The position numbers and the translations under genes were made by a program. Positions 14,122 to 20,745 of a stretch of DNA of 33,476 nucleotides are shown here, piece by piece. Numbering within the stretch: the stretch's first letter is position 1; each line of letters opens with the position of its first letter. Source of the DNA: Bacillota bacterium (GTDB lineage Bacteria > Bacillota > Clostridia > Oscillospirales > Oscillospiraceae); contig JAETOJ010000027.1 in NCBI GenBank assembly GCA_021768085.1, positions 1-33,476 of the forward strand, written 5' to 3'. The notes under the pieces are model-generated. The model saw nothing but the letters and a program-made list of their open reading frames with translations, was not told the DNA's origin and did no database searches.

Positions 14122-14677
14122 TAGAAATTATATTCGGAGTATAGACGGCGAAGTGTAGCGGATTGATCTACAGGGTGAACCTGCCTTGCCATAGTCGATA
14201 TTACAGCGAGTAGATTCTTCCAACTGTATCTCTGCGGAGGATTCAAAGTTGACCTCTTCTGACAGGACTTCTTCTACACTGAATTCACCACCGGTCTGTG
14301 CCGGGGTGAGATCTGCAGCCTCCAGTGTCAGGACTTCGACGGCCAAGCAGGAACGCGCCAAGCCAGCCGCACCCTGCACAAAAAGGCAGGAGACGGATTC
14401 GAGACAGGTGAGACAAAAATCGGGCGGGGAAGACGCAGGATTCTGCTCCCTCAGAGTACAGTGGATATGCTCCGGGCGCGGCGGAAGGCGTTTCCCGGTA
14501 AGTGGTTCCTTCCCAATCTCAGCAGGGTCTTTCCTGCCTTACCTTGCCTGAGCGGGTGGGGCAGGATGGATTGTGAAAAGCTACAATCTGAGAGTGAGCG
14601 GGAAGAGCAGAAAAGGAGCAGTTCACCTATGGAGAGACAGGAGAAAACGTTGGCTGAAAGCTTAGCATAGAAAAAAC

Positions 14678-14718
14678 GGGAGCGCCGTGCGAGAAGCCCA
14701 GCGCTCCCTGGAATTTTT
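14678..14718. terminator. Bidirectional rho-independent terminator
   Basis: GGGAGCGC (14678-14685) pairs with GCGCTCCC (14701-14708) across a 15-nt loop. The plus strand continues with GGAATTTTTC and the minus strand with TTTTTTC, so it can work both ways. It insulates the flavoprotein operon from whatever lies to the left. Confidence 0.7.
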
Positions 14719-14760
14719 CTTAATAAATATTAAGGTGGCATATATGTGCCATTAAGGAGG
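14719..14760. promoter_or_regulatory. Two dyads and an orphan Shine-Dalgarno before the flavoprotein operon
   Basis: CTTAATA-AA-TATTAAG (14719-14734) is a perfect palindrome with 7-bp arms. It is followed by TGGCA-TATATG-TGCCA and then AAGGAGG (14754-14760), which has no start codon at useful distance. The dyads are in the right place for an operator controlling the operon that begins at 14796. No -35/-10 pair stands out, so the promoter itself is not assigned. Confidence 0.4.
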
Positions 14761-14795
14761 CGCGCGTAAACTGCTGAAAAAAGGGAGTGGTTCTC

Positions 14796-15149
14796 ATGCT
14801 GGAGCATCTGGTGGAGGCGGTGCTGGAGGTACTGATTCCGCTGTGCGAGATGATGGGCATTCTGGTTATCGCCGTATCCACCTGCACCGCCTTCTGGCGG
14901 TATTTCCGGGGGCTGTTCACCCGCACCCCGGGGGACGTGAAGTCCCAGCTAGCCTCCGGGCTGGCCCTGAGCCTGGAGTTCAAAATGGCCGCCGAGATCC
15001 TGAAAACCGTGTTGGTTCGGGACATGACCGAACTGATGGTGCTGGGGGCCGTCATCATTCTGCGTGCTTTGCTTTCATTTCTGATTCACTTTGAAATGAA
15101 GCAGCATGATACATCCCAACAAGAGACTTTAGGAGGAATCGCAAAATGA
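14796..15149 (+). CDS. DUF1622 family membrane protein (117 aa)
   Basis: Starts MLEHLVEAVLEVLIPLCEMM after AAGGGAG with an 8-base spacer. An in-frame GTG at 14787 is less likely. Hydrophobic segments at about residues 8-33 and 74-95 flank a conserved-looking cytoplasmic loop with GDVKSQLASGLALSLEFKMA. This arrangement, including KxxLAxxLxLxLEFxxAAEIL, is that of the DUF1622 family of small inner-membrane proteins. The stop overlaps the ATG of the lipoprotein gene as ATGA, so it is the first gene of the flavoprotein operon. Its role there is not known. Confidence 0.82.
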   Translation: MLEHLVEAVLEVLIPLCEMMGILVIAVSTCTAFWRYFRGLFTRTPGDVKSQLASGLALSLEFKMAAEILKTVLVRDMTELMVLGAVIILRALLSFLIHFEMKQHDTSQQETLGGIAK

Positions 15150-16237
15150 AACTGAATCGGATCACCGCTCTGCTGCTCTCCGCGCTGCTCCTGCTGTCCG
15201 CCCTGGCGGGCTGCACCACCGTGGTGGTGGGGCCGGAAGGGGATAAGCCCTCCACCCAGGCGCCCGTTGAGACCCAGACGCCCCCCGAGACCCAGACGCC
15301 CTCTGGCAACGGCGATGCCGCCCCCGTCAAGACCGGCCTTGCCGTGGTGACCGGGCTGGACAGCAGCAAAGACGCCACGGCCGAGAAGGACGGCACTGCC
15401 CAGAGCGACATCCTGCTGGTGGCGGTCACCGTGGGCGACGACGGCGTGATTGACAGCTGCGCCATCGACGCCATCCAGGCCAAGATCAACTTCAACACCT
15501 CTGGCGCGCTGACCACCGATCTGGCCACTACCTTCGCCAGCAAGAACGAGCTGGGCGACGACTATGGGATGCGTAAGGCCAGCTCCATCGGCAAGGAGTG
15601 GAACGAGCAGGCCGCGGCCATGGCCCAGTACGCCGTGGGCAAGACCATCGACGAGCTGAAGGGAATCGCCGTGGACGAGGGCGGCAAGCCCACTGACGCG
15701 GATCTGGCCGCCTCCGTCACCCTGTATATCGGCAGCTTTGTGGGCGGCATCGAGGCTGCCGTCAACAACGCCAGCCACCTGGGCGCGGTTAAGGGCGACA
15801 AACTGGGCCTGGCCAGCGAGACCAATATGAGCAAGAGCAAGGATGCCTCCGCTGAGGGAGACGGTCTGGCCCAGGCCTACGCCACCTTTGCCGCCGTCAC
15901 CTTTAACGGCGATACCGTCACCAGCTGCTATATCGACGCGGTGCAGGCCAACGTGAACTTTGACACGGCGGGCCACATCACCACCGACCTGACCGTCGCC
16001 CCCCAGACCAAGAACGAGCTGGGCGACGGCTACGGCATGAAGAAGGCCAGCTCCATCGGCAAGGAGTGGAACGAGCAGGCCGCCGGCTTCTGCGCCTACG
16101 TCACCGGCAAGACCGTGGCCGAGATCAAGGGCCTGGCGGTGGACGAGTCCGGTAAGGCAACGGACGCCGACCTGGCCGCCACCACCACCGTGGGCATCGG
16201 CGAGTTCCAGACGATCATCGAGAAGGCCGCGAAGTAA
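15146..16237 (+). CDS. Lipoprotein with two tandem repeats of one domain (363 aa)
   Basis: A signal peptide with lipobox LSALAGC (Cys23) is followed by a Thr/Pro/Gln-rich linker and two copies of a roughly 145-residue domain, at about 62-210 and 219-361. Each copy carries GMxKASSIGKEWNEQAA, a KNELGDxYGM stretch and KxTDADLAA. It is thus a surface-anchored protein with an internal duplication. The domain has no TGAT flavinylation motif. It lies between the DUF1622 gene and apbE in the Rnf-like operon, so an electron-transfer or ligand-binding role at the cell surface is likely, but unproven. AGGAGG precedes the ATG. Confidence 0.8.
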   Translation: MKLNRITALLLSALLLLSALAGCTTVVVGPEGDKPSTQAPVETQTPPETQTPSGNGDAAPVKTGLAVVTGLDSSKDATAEKDGTAQSDILLVAVTVGDDGVIDSCAIDAIQAKINFNTSGALTTDLATTFASKNELGDDYGMRKASSIGKEWNEQAAAMAQYAVGKTIDELKGIAVDEGGKPTDADLAASVTLYIGSFVGGIEAAVNNASHLGAVKGDKLGLASETNMSKSKDASAEGDGLAQAYATFAAVTFNGDTVTSCYIDAVQANVNFDTAGHITTDLTVAPQTKNELGDGYGMKKASSIGKEWNEQAAGFCAYVTGKTVAEIKGLAVDESGKATDADLAATTTVGIGEFQTIIEKAAK

Positions 16238-16251
16238 GCGGACAGACACTT

Positions 16252-16279
16252 CCGGGGCAGGCCATCCGGCCTGCCCCGG
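16252..16279. repeat. Perfect 12-bp inverted repeat between lipoprotein and apbE genes
   Basis: CCGGGGCAGGCC (16252-16263) and GGCCTGCCCCGG (16268-16279) are exact complements with an ATCC loop. No T-run follows, and the SD of apbE begins 7 bases later. It is more likely an mRNA-stabilising or processing hairpin than a terminator. Confidence 0.7.
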
Positions 16280-16298
16280 CCGCAAGGAGGGAAGGGAC

Positions 16299-17336
16299 AT
16301 GAGGCAGCGCGTTCTGGCGTTGGCAATGGCGGCGGCGCTGCTGCTCAGCGGATGCGCCGGGCAGGCCGGCCCCGAGCAAAAGCCGCGCCGCTATGAGGCC
16401 AGCTTCCTGACCCTCTTTGACACGGTGACCACCATCGTGGGCTACGGGGAGACCGAGGAGGAGTTTCGGCGCACGGCCCAGGAGTTTCACGACAGCCTGC
16501 TGGACTACCACCAGCTCTTTGACGTCTACCATGAGTACGACGGGATCAATAATCTGAAAACTGTCAATGACAGCGCCGGAGGGGATCCGGTGGAGGTGGA
16601 TCGCCGGATCATCGACCTGCTGCTGTTCTGCCGGGAGCTGGAAGGGCTCACCGGCGGCCGGGTGGACGTGACCATGGGCAGCGTGCTGGCCCTGTGGCAT
16701 GAGGCCCGGACAGAGGGGGTGGACGATCCGGAGCACGCCGCCCTCCCCGACGCCGGGGCGCTGGAGGAGGCGGCCCGGCACACCGGCTTTGACCTGCTGG
16801 AGATCGACCAGGAGGCGTCCACCGTCCGCCTCACCGATCCCCAGGCCCGGCTGGACGTGGGGGCGGTGGCCAAGGGCTGGGCGGTGGAGCAGGTGTGCCG
16901 CGCCGCCCCGACGGGGCTGCTGGTGAGCGTGGGCGGCAACGTCCGGGCCACCGGCCCCAAGCCCGAGGAAAATTCCCCCTGGGTGGTGGGGGTGCAGGAT
17001 CCGAACGGGGAAAAGCAGGACTACCTCCACACCCTGAACATCGACCACCAATCCGTGGTGAGCAGCGGCGACTACCAGCGGTACTACACCGTGGATGGCG
17101 TGCGCTACCACCACATCATCGACCCGGATACCCTCCACCCCGGCCGGCTGTGGCGGGCGGTGACCGTGGTGTGTCCCGACTCGGGGCTGGCGGACGGGCT
17201 GTCCACCGCCCTGTTCCTCCTGTCCCAGGAGGAGGGGGCCGCCCTGGCGGAGCGCTGCGGCGCCCAGGCCATGTGGGTGGCTCCGGACGGCGGCCTGCTC
17301 TACACCGACGGCTTCCTGGAGCTGGTGCGTACCTGA
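16299..17336 (+). CDS. apbE: FAD:protein FMN transferase, lipoprotein form
   Basis: A signal peptide with lipobox LLLSGC (Cys at about 19) puts the protein outside the membrane. The ApbE core follows: SFLTLFDTVTTIVGYG, then TGGRVDVTMGSVLALWHE, LDVGAVAKGWAVEQV (metal/FAD site), LLVSVGGNVRATG, and SSGDYQRYYTVDGVRYHHII leading to DPDTLHPG. The enzyme takes FMN from FAD and attaches it to a Thr in S/T-GAT motifs. Such motifs are present in the RnfD and RnfG proteins encoded downstream, so substrate and enzyme are in one operon. GGAGGGAAGG precedes the ATG. Confidence 0.92.
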   Translation: MRQRVLALAMAAALLLSGCAGQAGPEQKPRRYEASFLTLFDTVTTIVGYGETEEEFRRTAQEFHDSLLDYHQLFDVYHEYDGINNLKTVNDSAGGDPVEVDRRIIDLLLFCRELEGLTGGRVDVTMGSVLALWHEARTEGVDDPEHAALPDAGALEEAARHTGFDLLEIDQEASTVRLTDPQARLDVGAVAKGWAVEQVCRAAPTGLLVSVGGNVRATGPKPEENSPWVVGVQDPNGEKQDYLHTLNIDHQSVVSSGDYQRYYTVDGVRYHHIIDPDTLHPGRLWRAVTVVCPDSGLADGLSTALFLLSQEEGAALAERCGAQAMWVAPDGGLLYTDGFLELVRT

Positions 17337-17380
17337 GCGGCCCCGGAAGAAATTCATTTTAACAATAAGAGGTGATGCGT

Positions 17381-18688
17381 ATGAAGTCCCTGTTTTTCGG
17401 CGGCGTCCATCCGGAGGGGCACAAGGAGCTGAGTGCCTCCGTTCCCCTCACGGCTCTGGCGGCGCCTGCCCTGGCGGTTGTGCCCCTGCGCCAGCACATC
17501 GGTGCGCCCTGCAAGCCCCTGGTGGCGGTGGGGGATGCGGTGTGCATGGGCCAGAAGATCGGCGATGGCGACGGGCTGTGCGTCCCCGTCCACGCGCCGG
17601 TGTCCGGTGTGGTGGTGGGAATTGAGGACCGGCCCCACCCCGGCGGCGGCGCCTGCCCCGCCATTCTCATCAAAAACGACTTTCTGGATACGCCCGCCGC
17701 CACGGTGCGGCCCTGCGCCAATCCGGAGGGGCTTACCCCCGCGGAGCTGACGTCCGCCTTCCGGGAGGCGGGGATCGTGGGCATGGGCGGCGCCGCCTTC
17801 CCCACCGGGGTCAAGACGGAGACCGGCATCGGCGCCACCGATACCCTCATCCTCAACGCCTGCGAGTGCGAGCCCTATATCACGGCGGACGACGCGCTGA
17901 TCCGGGCCCGGCCCGGGGACGTGCTCCGGGGGCTGGCCCTGCTGGCCCGGGCGCTGAGCCCGGAGCGGGTGGTGATCGGCATGGAGGACAACAAGCCCGA
18001 GGCCGCCGCCTTGCTGAAAGGGATGCTGAAGGACTATCCCGGCATGGAACTGAAGGTGCTGCCCACCCGCTATCCCCAGGGGGCGGAGAAGCAGCTCATA
18101 CAGGCGGTCACCGGGCGTCAGGTGCCCTCCGGCGGCCTGCCTAAAGACGTGGGCTGCGCCGTGTTCAACGCCGCCACCGCCGCCGCGGTCTGTTGGGCGG
18201 TGTACGAGGGGACGCCCCTCATCGAGCGGGTGGTTACCGTCACCGGCCAGGGGGTGCACAGCCCCCGGAACCTGATCGTGCGGGTGGGCACTCCCTTCCA
18301 GGAGGTCATCGCCGCCGCCGACGGGTTGACGGACGACGTGTGGAAGGTGCTGTCCGGCGGCCCCATGATGGGCGTGGCCCAGGCGGATCTGTCCGTCCCG
18401 GTCACCAAGGCCGTCAACGCGGTGGTGTGCCTGTCCTCCGCCCAGAACGGGGAGGGGGAGCATCCGGTGTGCATCCGCTGTGGCAAGTGCCTGGAGGTGT
18501 GCCCCATGGGGTTGGAGCCCCTGTACCTCTACCGCTTTTCCAACGCCGGGGATTTGGACGCCCTGCGGCGGCTCCATCTGACCGACTGCATTGAATGCGG
18601 CTGCTGCGCCTACGCCTGCCCGGGCAAGGTTCCGCTGGTGAAGGGCTTCCGGGCGGGGAAGCAGGCGTTGAAGGAGGGTGCGAAATGA
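17381..18688 (+). CDS. rnfC: RnfC-like electron transport subunit
   Basis: The start MKSLFFGGVHPEGHKE (17381) has GAGGTGAT upstream; GTG and ATG at 17372 and 17375 are alternative starts. RnfC features are a barrel-sandwich segment (CVPVHAPVSGVVVGIED), the flavin/NADH motif GMGGAAFPTGVKT, LNACECEPYITADD, and two cluster motifs at the end: CIRCGKCLEVCPMGL and CIECGCCAYACPGKVPLV. RnfC is the NADH-facing subunit that passes electrons into the membrane complex. At 435 aa it is of usual size. The stop overlaps the rnfD start as ATGA. Confidence 0.93.
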   Translation: MKSLFFGGVHPEGHKELSASVPLTALAAPALAVVPLRQHIGAPCKPLVAVGDAVCMGQKIGDGDGLCVPVHAPVSGVVVGIEDRPHPGGGACPAILIKNDFLDTPAATVRPCANPEGLTPAELTSAFREAGIVGMGGAAFPTGVKTETGIGATDTLILNACECEPYITADDALIRARPGDVLRGLALLARALSPERVVIGMEDNKPEAAALLKGMLKDYPGMELKVLPTRYPQGAEKQLIQAVTGRQVPSGGLPKDVGCAVFNAATAAAVCWAVYEGTPLIERVVTVTGQGVHSPRNLIVRVGTPFQEVIAAADGLTDDVWKVLSGGPMMGVAQADLSVPVTKAVNAVVCLSSAQNGEGEHPVCIRCGKCLEVCPMGLEPLYLYRFSNAGDLDALRRLHLTDCIECGCCAYACPGKVPLVKGFRAGKQALKEGAK

Positions 18689-19656
18689 ATTTGACGGTAA
18701 GCGCATCCCCCCATATCCGGGGGAAGGACACCACCACCCGGCTGATGCTGGACGTGGTGATCGCTCTGCTGCCGGCGTTGGTGGCAGGGCTGCTGTTCCA
18801 GGGCCTGCGGGCCGCGCTGGTGGCGGCGGTGTGCGTGCTGTCTGCCCTGGCGGGGGAGTGGCTGCTGCGGCTCGTCCTGCGCCAGCACAACACCCTGCCC
18901 GACGGCTCCGCCTTGGTGACGGGGCTGCTGCTGGCCCTGACCCTGCCCGCCTCCGTGCCCTACTACGTGGCCGCTATCGGCGGGCTGTTCGCCGTGGTGG
19001 TGGTGAAGGGACTGTGCGGCGGCCTGGGGCAGAACACCTTTAACCCGGCGCTGGGCGCCCGGGCTTTCCTGATGCTGCTCTTTCCCGCCTGCCTCACCCG
19101 GTTCCCGGCCCTGGGCACGGCCCTGCCTCTGGGCGGGCTGAGCTCGGCGGATGTAGTCACCGGGGCCACCCCCCTGCACAATATGCAGATGCCCGCCTTG
19201 CCCGATGCATCCCTGGGCGATATGTTCCTGGGCCGGATCGGGGGCTGCATCGGGGAGACCTCCGCTTTGGCCCTGCTCATTGGCTGCGGCTGGCTGGTGT
19301 TCCGGCGGGTGATCAGCCTGCGCATTCCCGCCGCCTATCTGGGGACGGTGGCCGTGCTCACCCTGGTGTTCCCCAAGGGGGATAGCCCCATTCTATGGAT
19401 GGCGTACAGCTTGCTGGGCGGCGGCGTGCTGTTGGGGGCCATCTTTATGGCCACCGACTATGCCACCTCCCCCGTGGGCCCCGTGGCCCAGGTGGTGTAC
19501 GGGGTTGGCTGCGGCGCGCTGACGGTGGTGTTCCGCTACACGGGCCTGTTCCCGGAGGGGGTCACCTACGCGATTTTGATCATGAACGCCGCCGCGTGGC
19601 TGCTGGATCGGTATCTGGTGCCCAAGCGCTTTGGCACAGGAAAGGAGGGGGCGTGA
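18685..19656 (+). CDS. rnfD: RnfD-like membrane flavoprotein subunit
   Basis: The protein begins MNLTVSASPHIRGKDTTTRL, typical of RnfD/NqrB, and has about ten hydrophobic segments. The FMN attachment motif is in SSADVVTGATPLHNMQ (Thr162 expected to carry FMN via ApbE). GGLGQNTFNPALGARAF is the conserved RnfD segment. AAGGAGGG precedes the ATG. It forms the membrane core with RnfE/RnfA in usual complexes, but neither gene is found in this operon. The stop overlaps the rnfG start. Confidence 0.93.
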   Translation: MNLTVSASPHIRGKDTTTRLMLDVVIALLPALVAGLLFQGLRAALVAAVCVLSALAGEWLLRLVLRQHNTLPDGSALVTGLLLALTLPASVPYYVAAIGGLFAVVVVKGLCGGLGQNTFNPALGARAFLMLLFPACLTRFPALGTALPLGGLSSADVVTGATPLHNMQMPALPDASLGDMFLGRIGGCIGETSALALLIGCGWLVFRRVISLRIPAAYLGTVAVLTLVFPKGDSPILWMAYSLLGGGVLLGAIFMATDYATSPVGPVAQVVYGVGCGALTVVFRYTGLFPEGVTYAILIMNAAAWLLDRYLVPKRFGTGKEGA

Positions 19657-20198
19657 TGAAGGGGAAGCAGTTTATCGCCCCGGTTGTCGCCCTTGTTGTG
19701 GCGGCCGCGGTGCTGCTGGGCGTCTCCGCCGCCCTGGGCGGGACGGCCCGGAGCAGCGAGGAGGCGGCCCGGGCTGAGATCATGTCCTATATGCTGCCCA
19801 GCCGCCCCACCTCCTTCACGGAGGAGCCCTACGACGGGGAGGACGAGAGCATCCGCCGGGTGTTCAAGGCGGAGGACGGGTATGTTTTGGAGGTGGAGAC
19901 CGCCGGCTACGTGGGGCCCATGACCCTGTGGGTGGGGGTGACCAACGAGGGGACGGTATCCGGCGTGACGGTGCGGGATCACGGAGAAACCTTTGGCCTG
20001 GGCCAGGGGGCTCAGACCGACGCCCCCTTCCTGCTGCAATTCCTGGGCACCGCCGGGGAGGCCGCCGTGGGTGAGGACATCGATGCCCTCACCGGGGCCA
20101 CCGTCACCAGCAAGGCGGTGACCCGGGCGGTGAACGCCGCCGCTGCCTTTGTCACCGGCGCGGACGTCTCCTCCGGCGCCACAGAATGGGAGGGCTGA
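19656..20198 (+). CDS. rnfG: RnfG-like FMN-binding subunit
   Basis: A single N-terminal membrane helix (IAPVVALVVAAAVLLGVSAA) is followed by an extracytoplasmic FMN-binding domain. It carries VSGVTVRDHGETFGLG and the flavinylation motif DALTGATVTSKAVTRAVN (Thr149). At 180 aa it is a compact RnfG. The ATG at 19656 shares its A with the rnfD stop codon (TGATG). AAAGGAGG lies upstream. It should receive covalent FMN from the ApbE encoded in the same operon. Confidence 0.92.
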   Translation: MKGKQFIAPVVALVVAAAVLLGVSAALGGTARSSEEAARAEIMSYMLPSRPTSFTEEPYDGEDESIRRVFKAEDGYVLEVETAGYVGPMTLWVGVTNEGTVSGVTVRDHGETFGLGQGAQTDAPFLLQFLGTAGEAAVGEDIDALTGATVTSKAVTRAVNAAAAFVTGADVSSGATEWEG

Positions 20199-20199
20199 C

Positions 20200-20643
20200 A
20201 TGAAGCACAATCCGTTGAAACAAAGCGCGCTGCTGGCCATTGTGGTGGGCGTGGCCTGTCTGGCCCTAACGCTGGTCGGGGCGCTGGCCCCGCTGGCCAT
20301 CCGGCCCAAGCTCGACCTGGTGATGATCCTGGGGCTCAGCCTCATCGCCCTGACTTTGGACGCCTACCTGGGCGCCCCCTCCCAGCCGTCCTGGCCGGCT
20401 CTGCTGGCCAACACGGTGCTGGGCGGGATTACCTTCGGCCTTCTGCCCTGGTGCGCCGGGGTGGCGGGGACGGTTCCCGTCTGGGCGCTGGGCCTGGCGG
20501 GGGCGGCGGTGTTCGGGATTGCCTCCCTGCTGTACTCCGCCGCGCTGGAGCGCATCGCCACCGGCGGCAAGGCGCCCCTGGCCCCGGCGGGCACTGCCCT
20601 GATGCTCTATCTGGCGGGCCAGTGCCTGAGCGGACTTCTCTAA
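20200..20643 (+). CDS. Four-helix membrane protein at the end of the Rnf-like operon (147 aa)
   Basis: The ATG at 20200 follows AGGG and the rnfG stop by one base. The sequence has about four hydrophobic segments (LLAIVVGVACLALTLVGAL, LVMILGLSLIALTLDAYLG, VLGGITFGLLPWCAG, LMLYLAGQCL). It is not RnfE or RnfA, which have six helices and a paired cysteine motif, and it has no TGAT motif. I do not recognise the family. Its place suggests it completes this shortened complex. Confidence 0.72.
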   Translation: MKHNPLKQSALLAIVVGVACLALTLVGALAPLAIRPKLDLVMILGLSLIALTLDAYLGAPSQPSWPALLANTVLGGITFGLLPWCAGVAGTVPVWALGLAGAAVFGIASLLYSAALERIATGGKAPLAPAGTALMLYLAGQCLSGLL

Positions 20644-20651
20644 TCCAATCG

Positions 20652-20706
20652 AACAGCCCCGCCCAACCGTCAGGCCGCCGGCCTGTCCGGATTGGGCGGG
20701 GCTGTT
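20652..20706. terminator. Strong hairpin between the convergent Rnf-like operon and the c-di-GMP gene
   Basis: AACAGCCCCGCCCAA (20652-20666) pairs perfectly with TTGGGCGGGGCTGTT (20692-20706), and the loop has further internal pairing (CAGGCC/GGCCTG). The T-run is weak on both strands. Because it sits between convergent genes, it probably terminates both. Confidence 0.6.
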
Positions 20707-20745
20707 GCTTTGCCGCGCCGGTTCAGATTGTCTGCGGGGCGGAGA

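Larger units (their letters stand above)
13973..14669. other. Long intergenic stretch between SIR2 gene and flavoprotein operon
   Basis: About 700 bases without a convincing gene. The left part carries the SIR2 promoter and a leader dyad. The right part (about 14160-14660) has short open frames on both strands, but none has both a recognisable protein and a good ribosome-binding site. Composition shifts from AT-rich to GC-rich near 14150, which probably marks the border of the acquired block. It may hold decayed coding sequence. Confidence 0.5.

Noticed and set aside
14128..14379. Minus-strand frame of 83 aa, acidic then cysteine-containing, looking a little like a peptide precursor
   Set aside because: No ribosome-binding site of note, no modification enzymes nearby, and the sequence fits no known precursor family.
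15086..16300. Minus-strand 404-aa frame opposite the lipoprotein
   Set aside because: Shadow of the repeat-containing lipoprotein gene; its apparent repeats only mirror the duplication on the plus strand.
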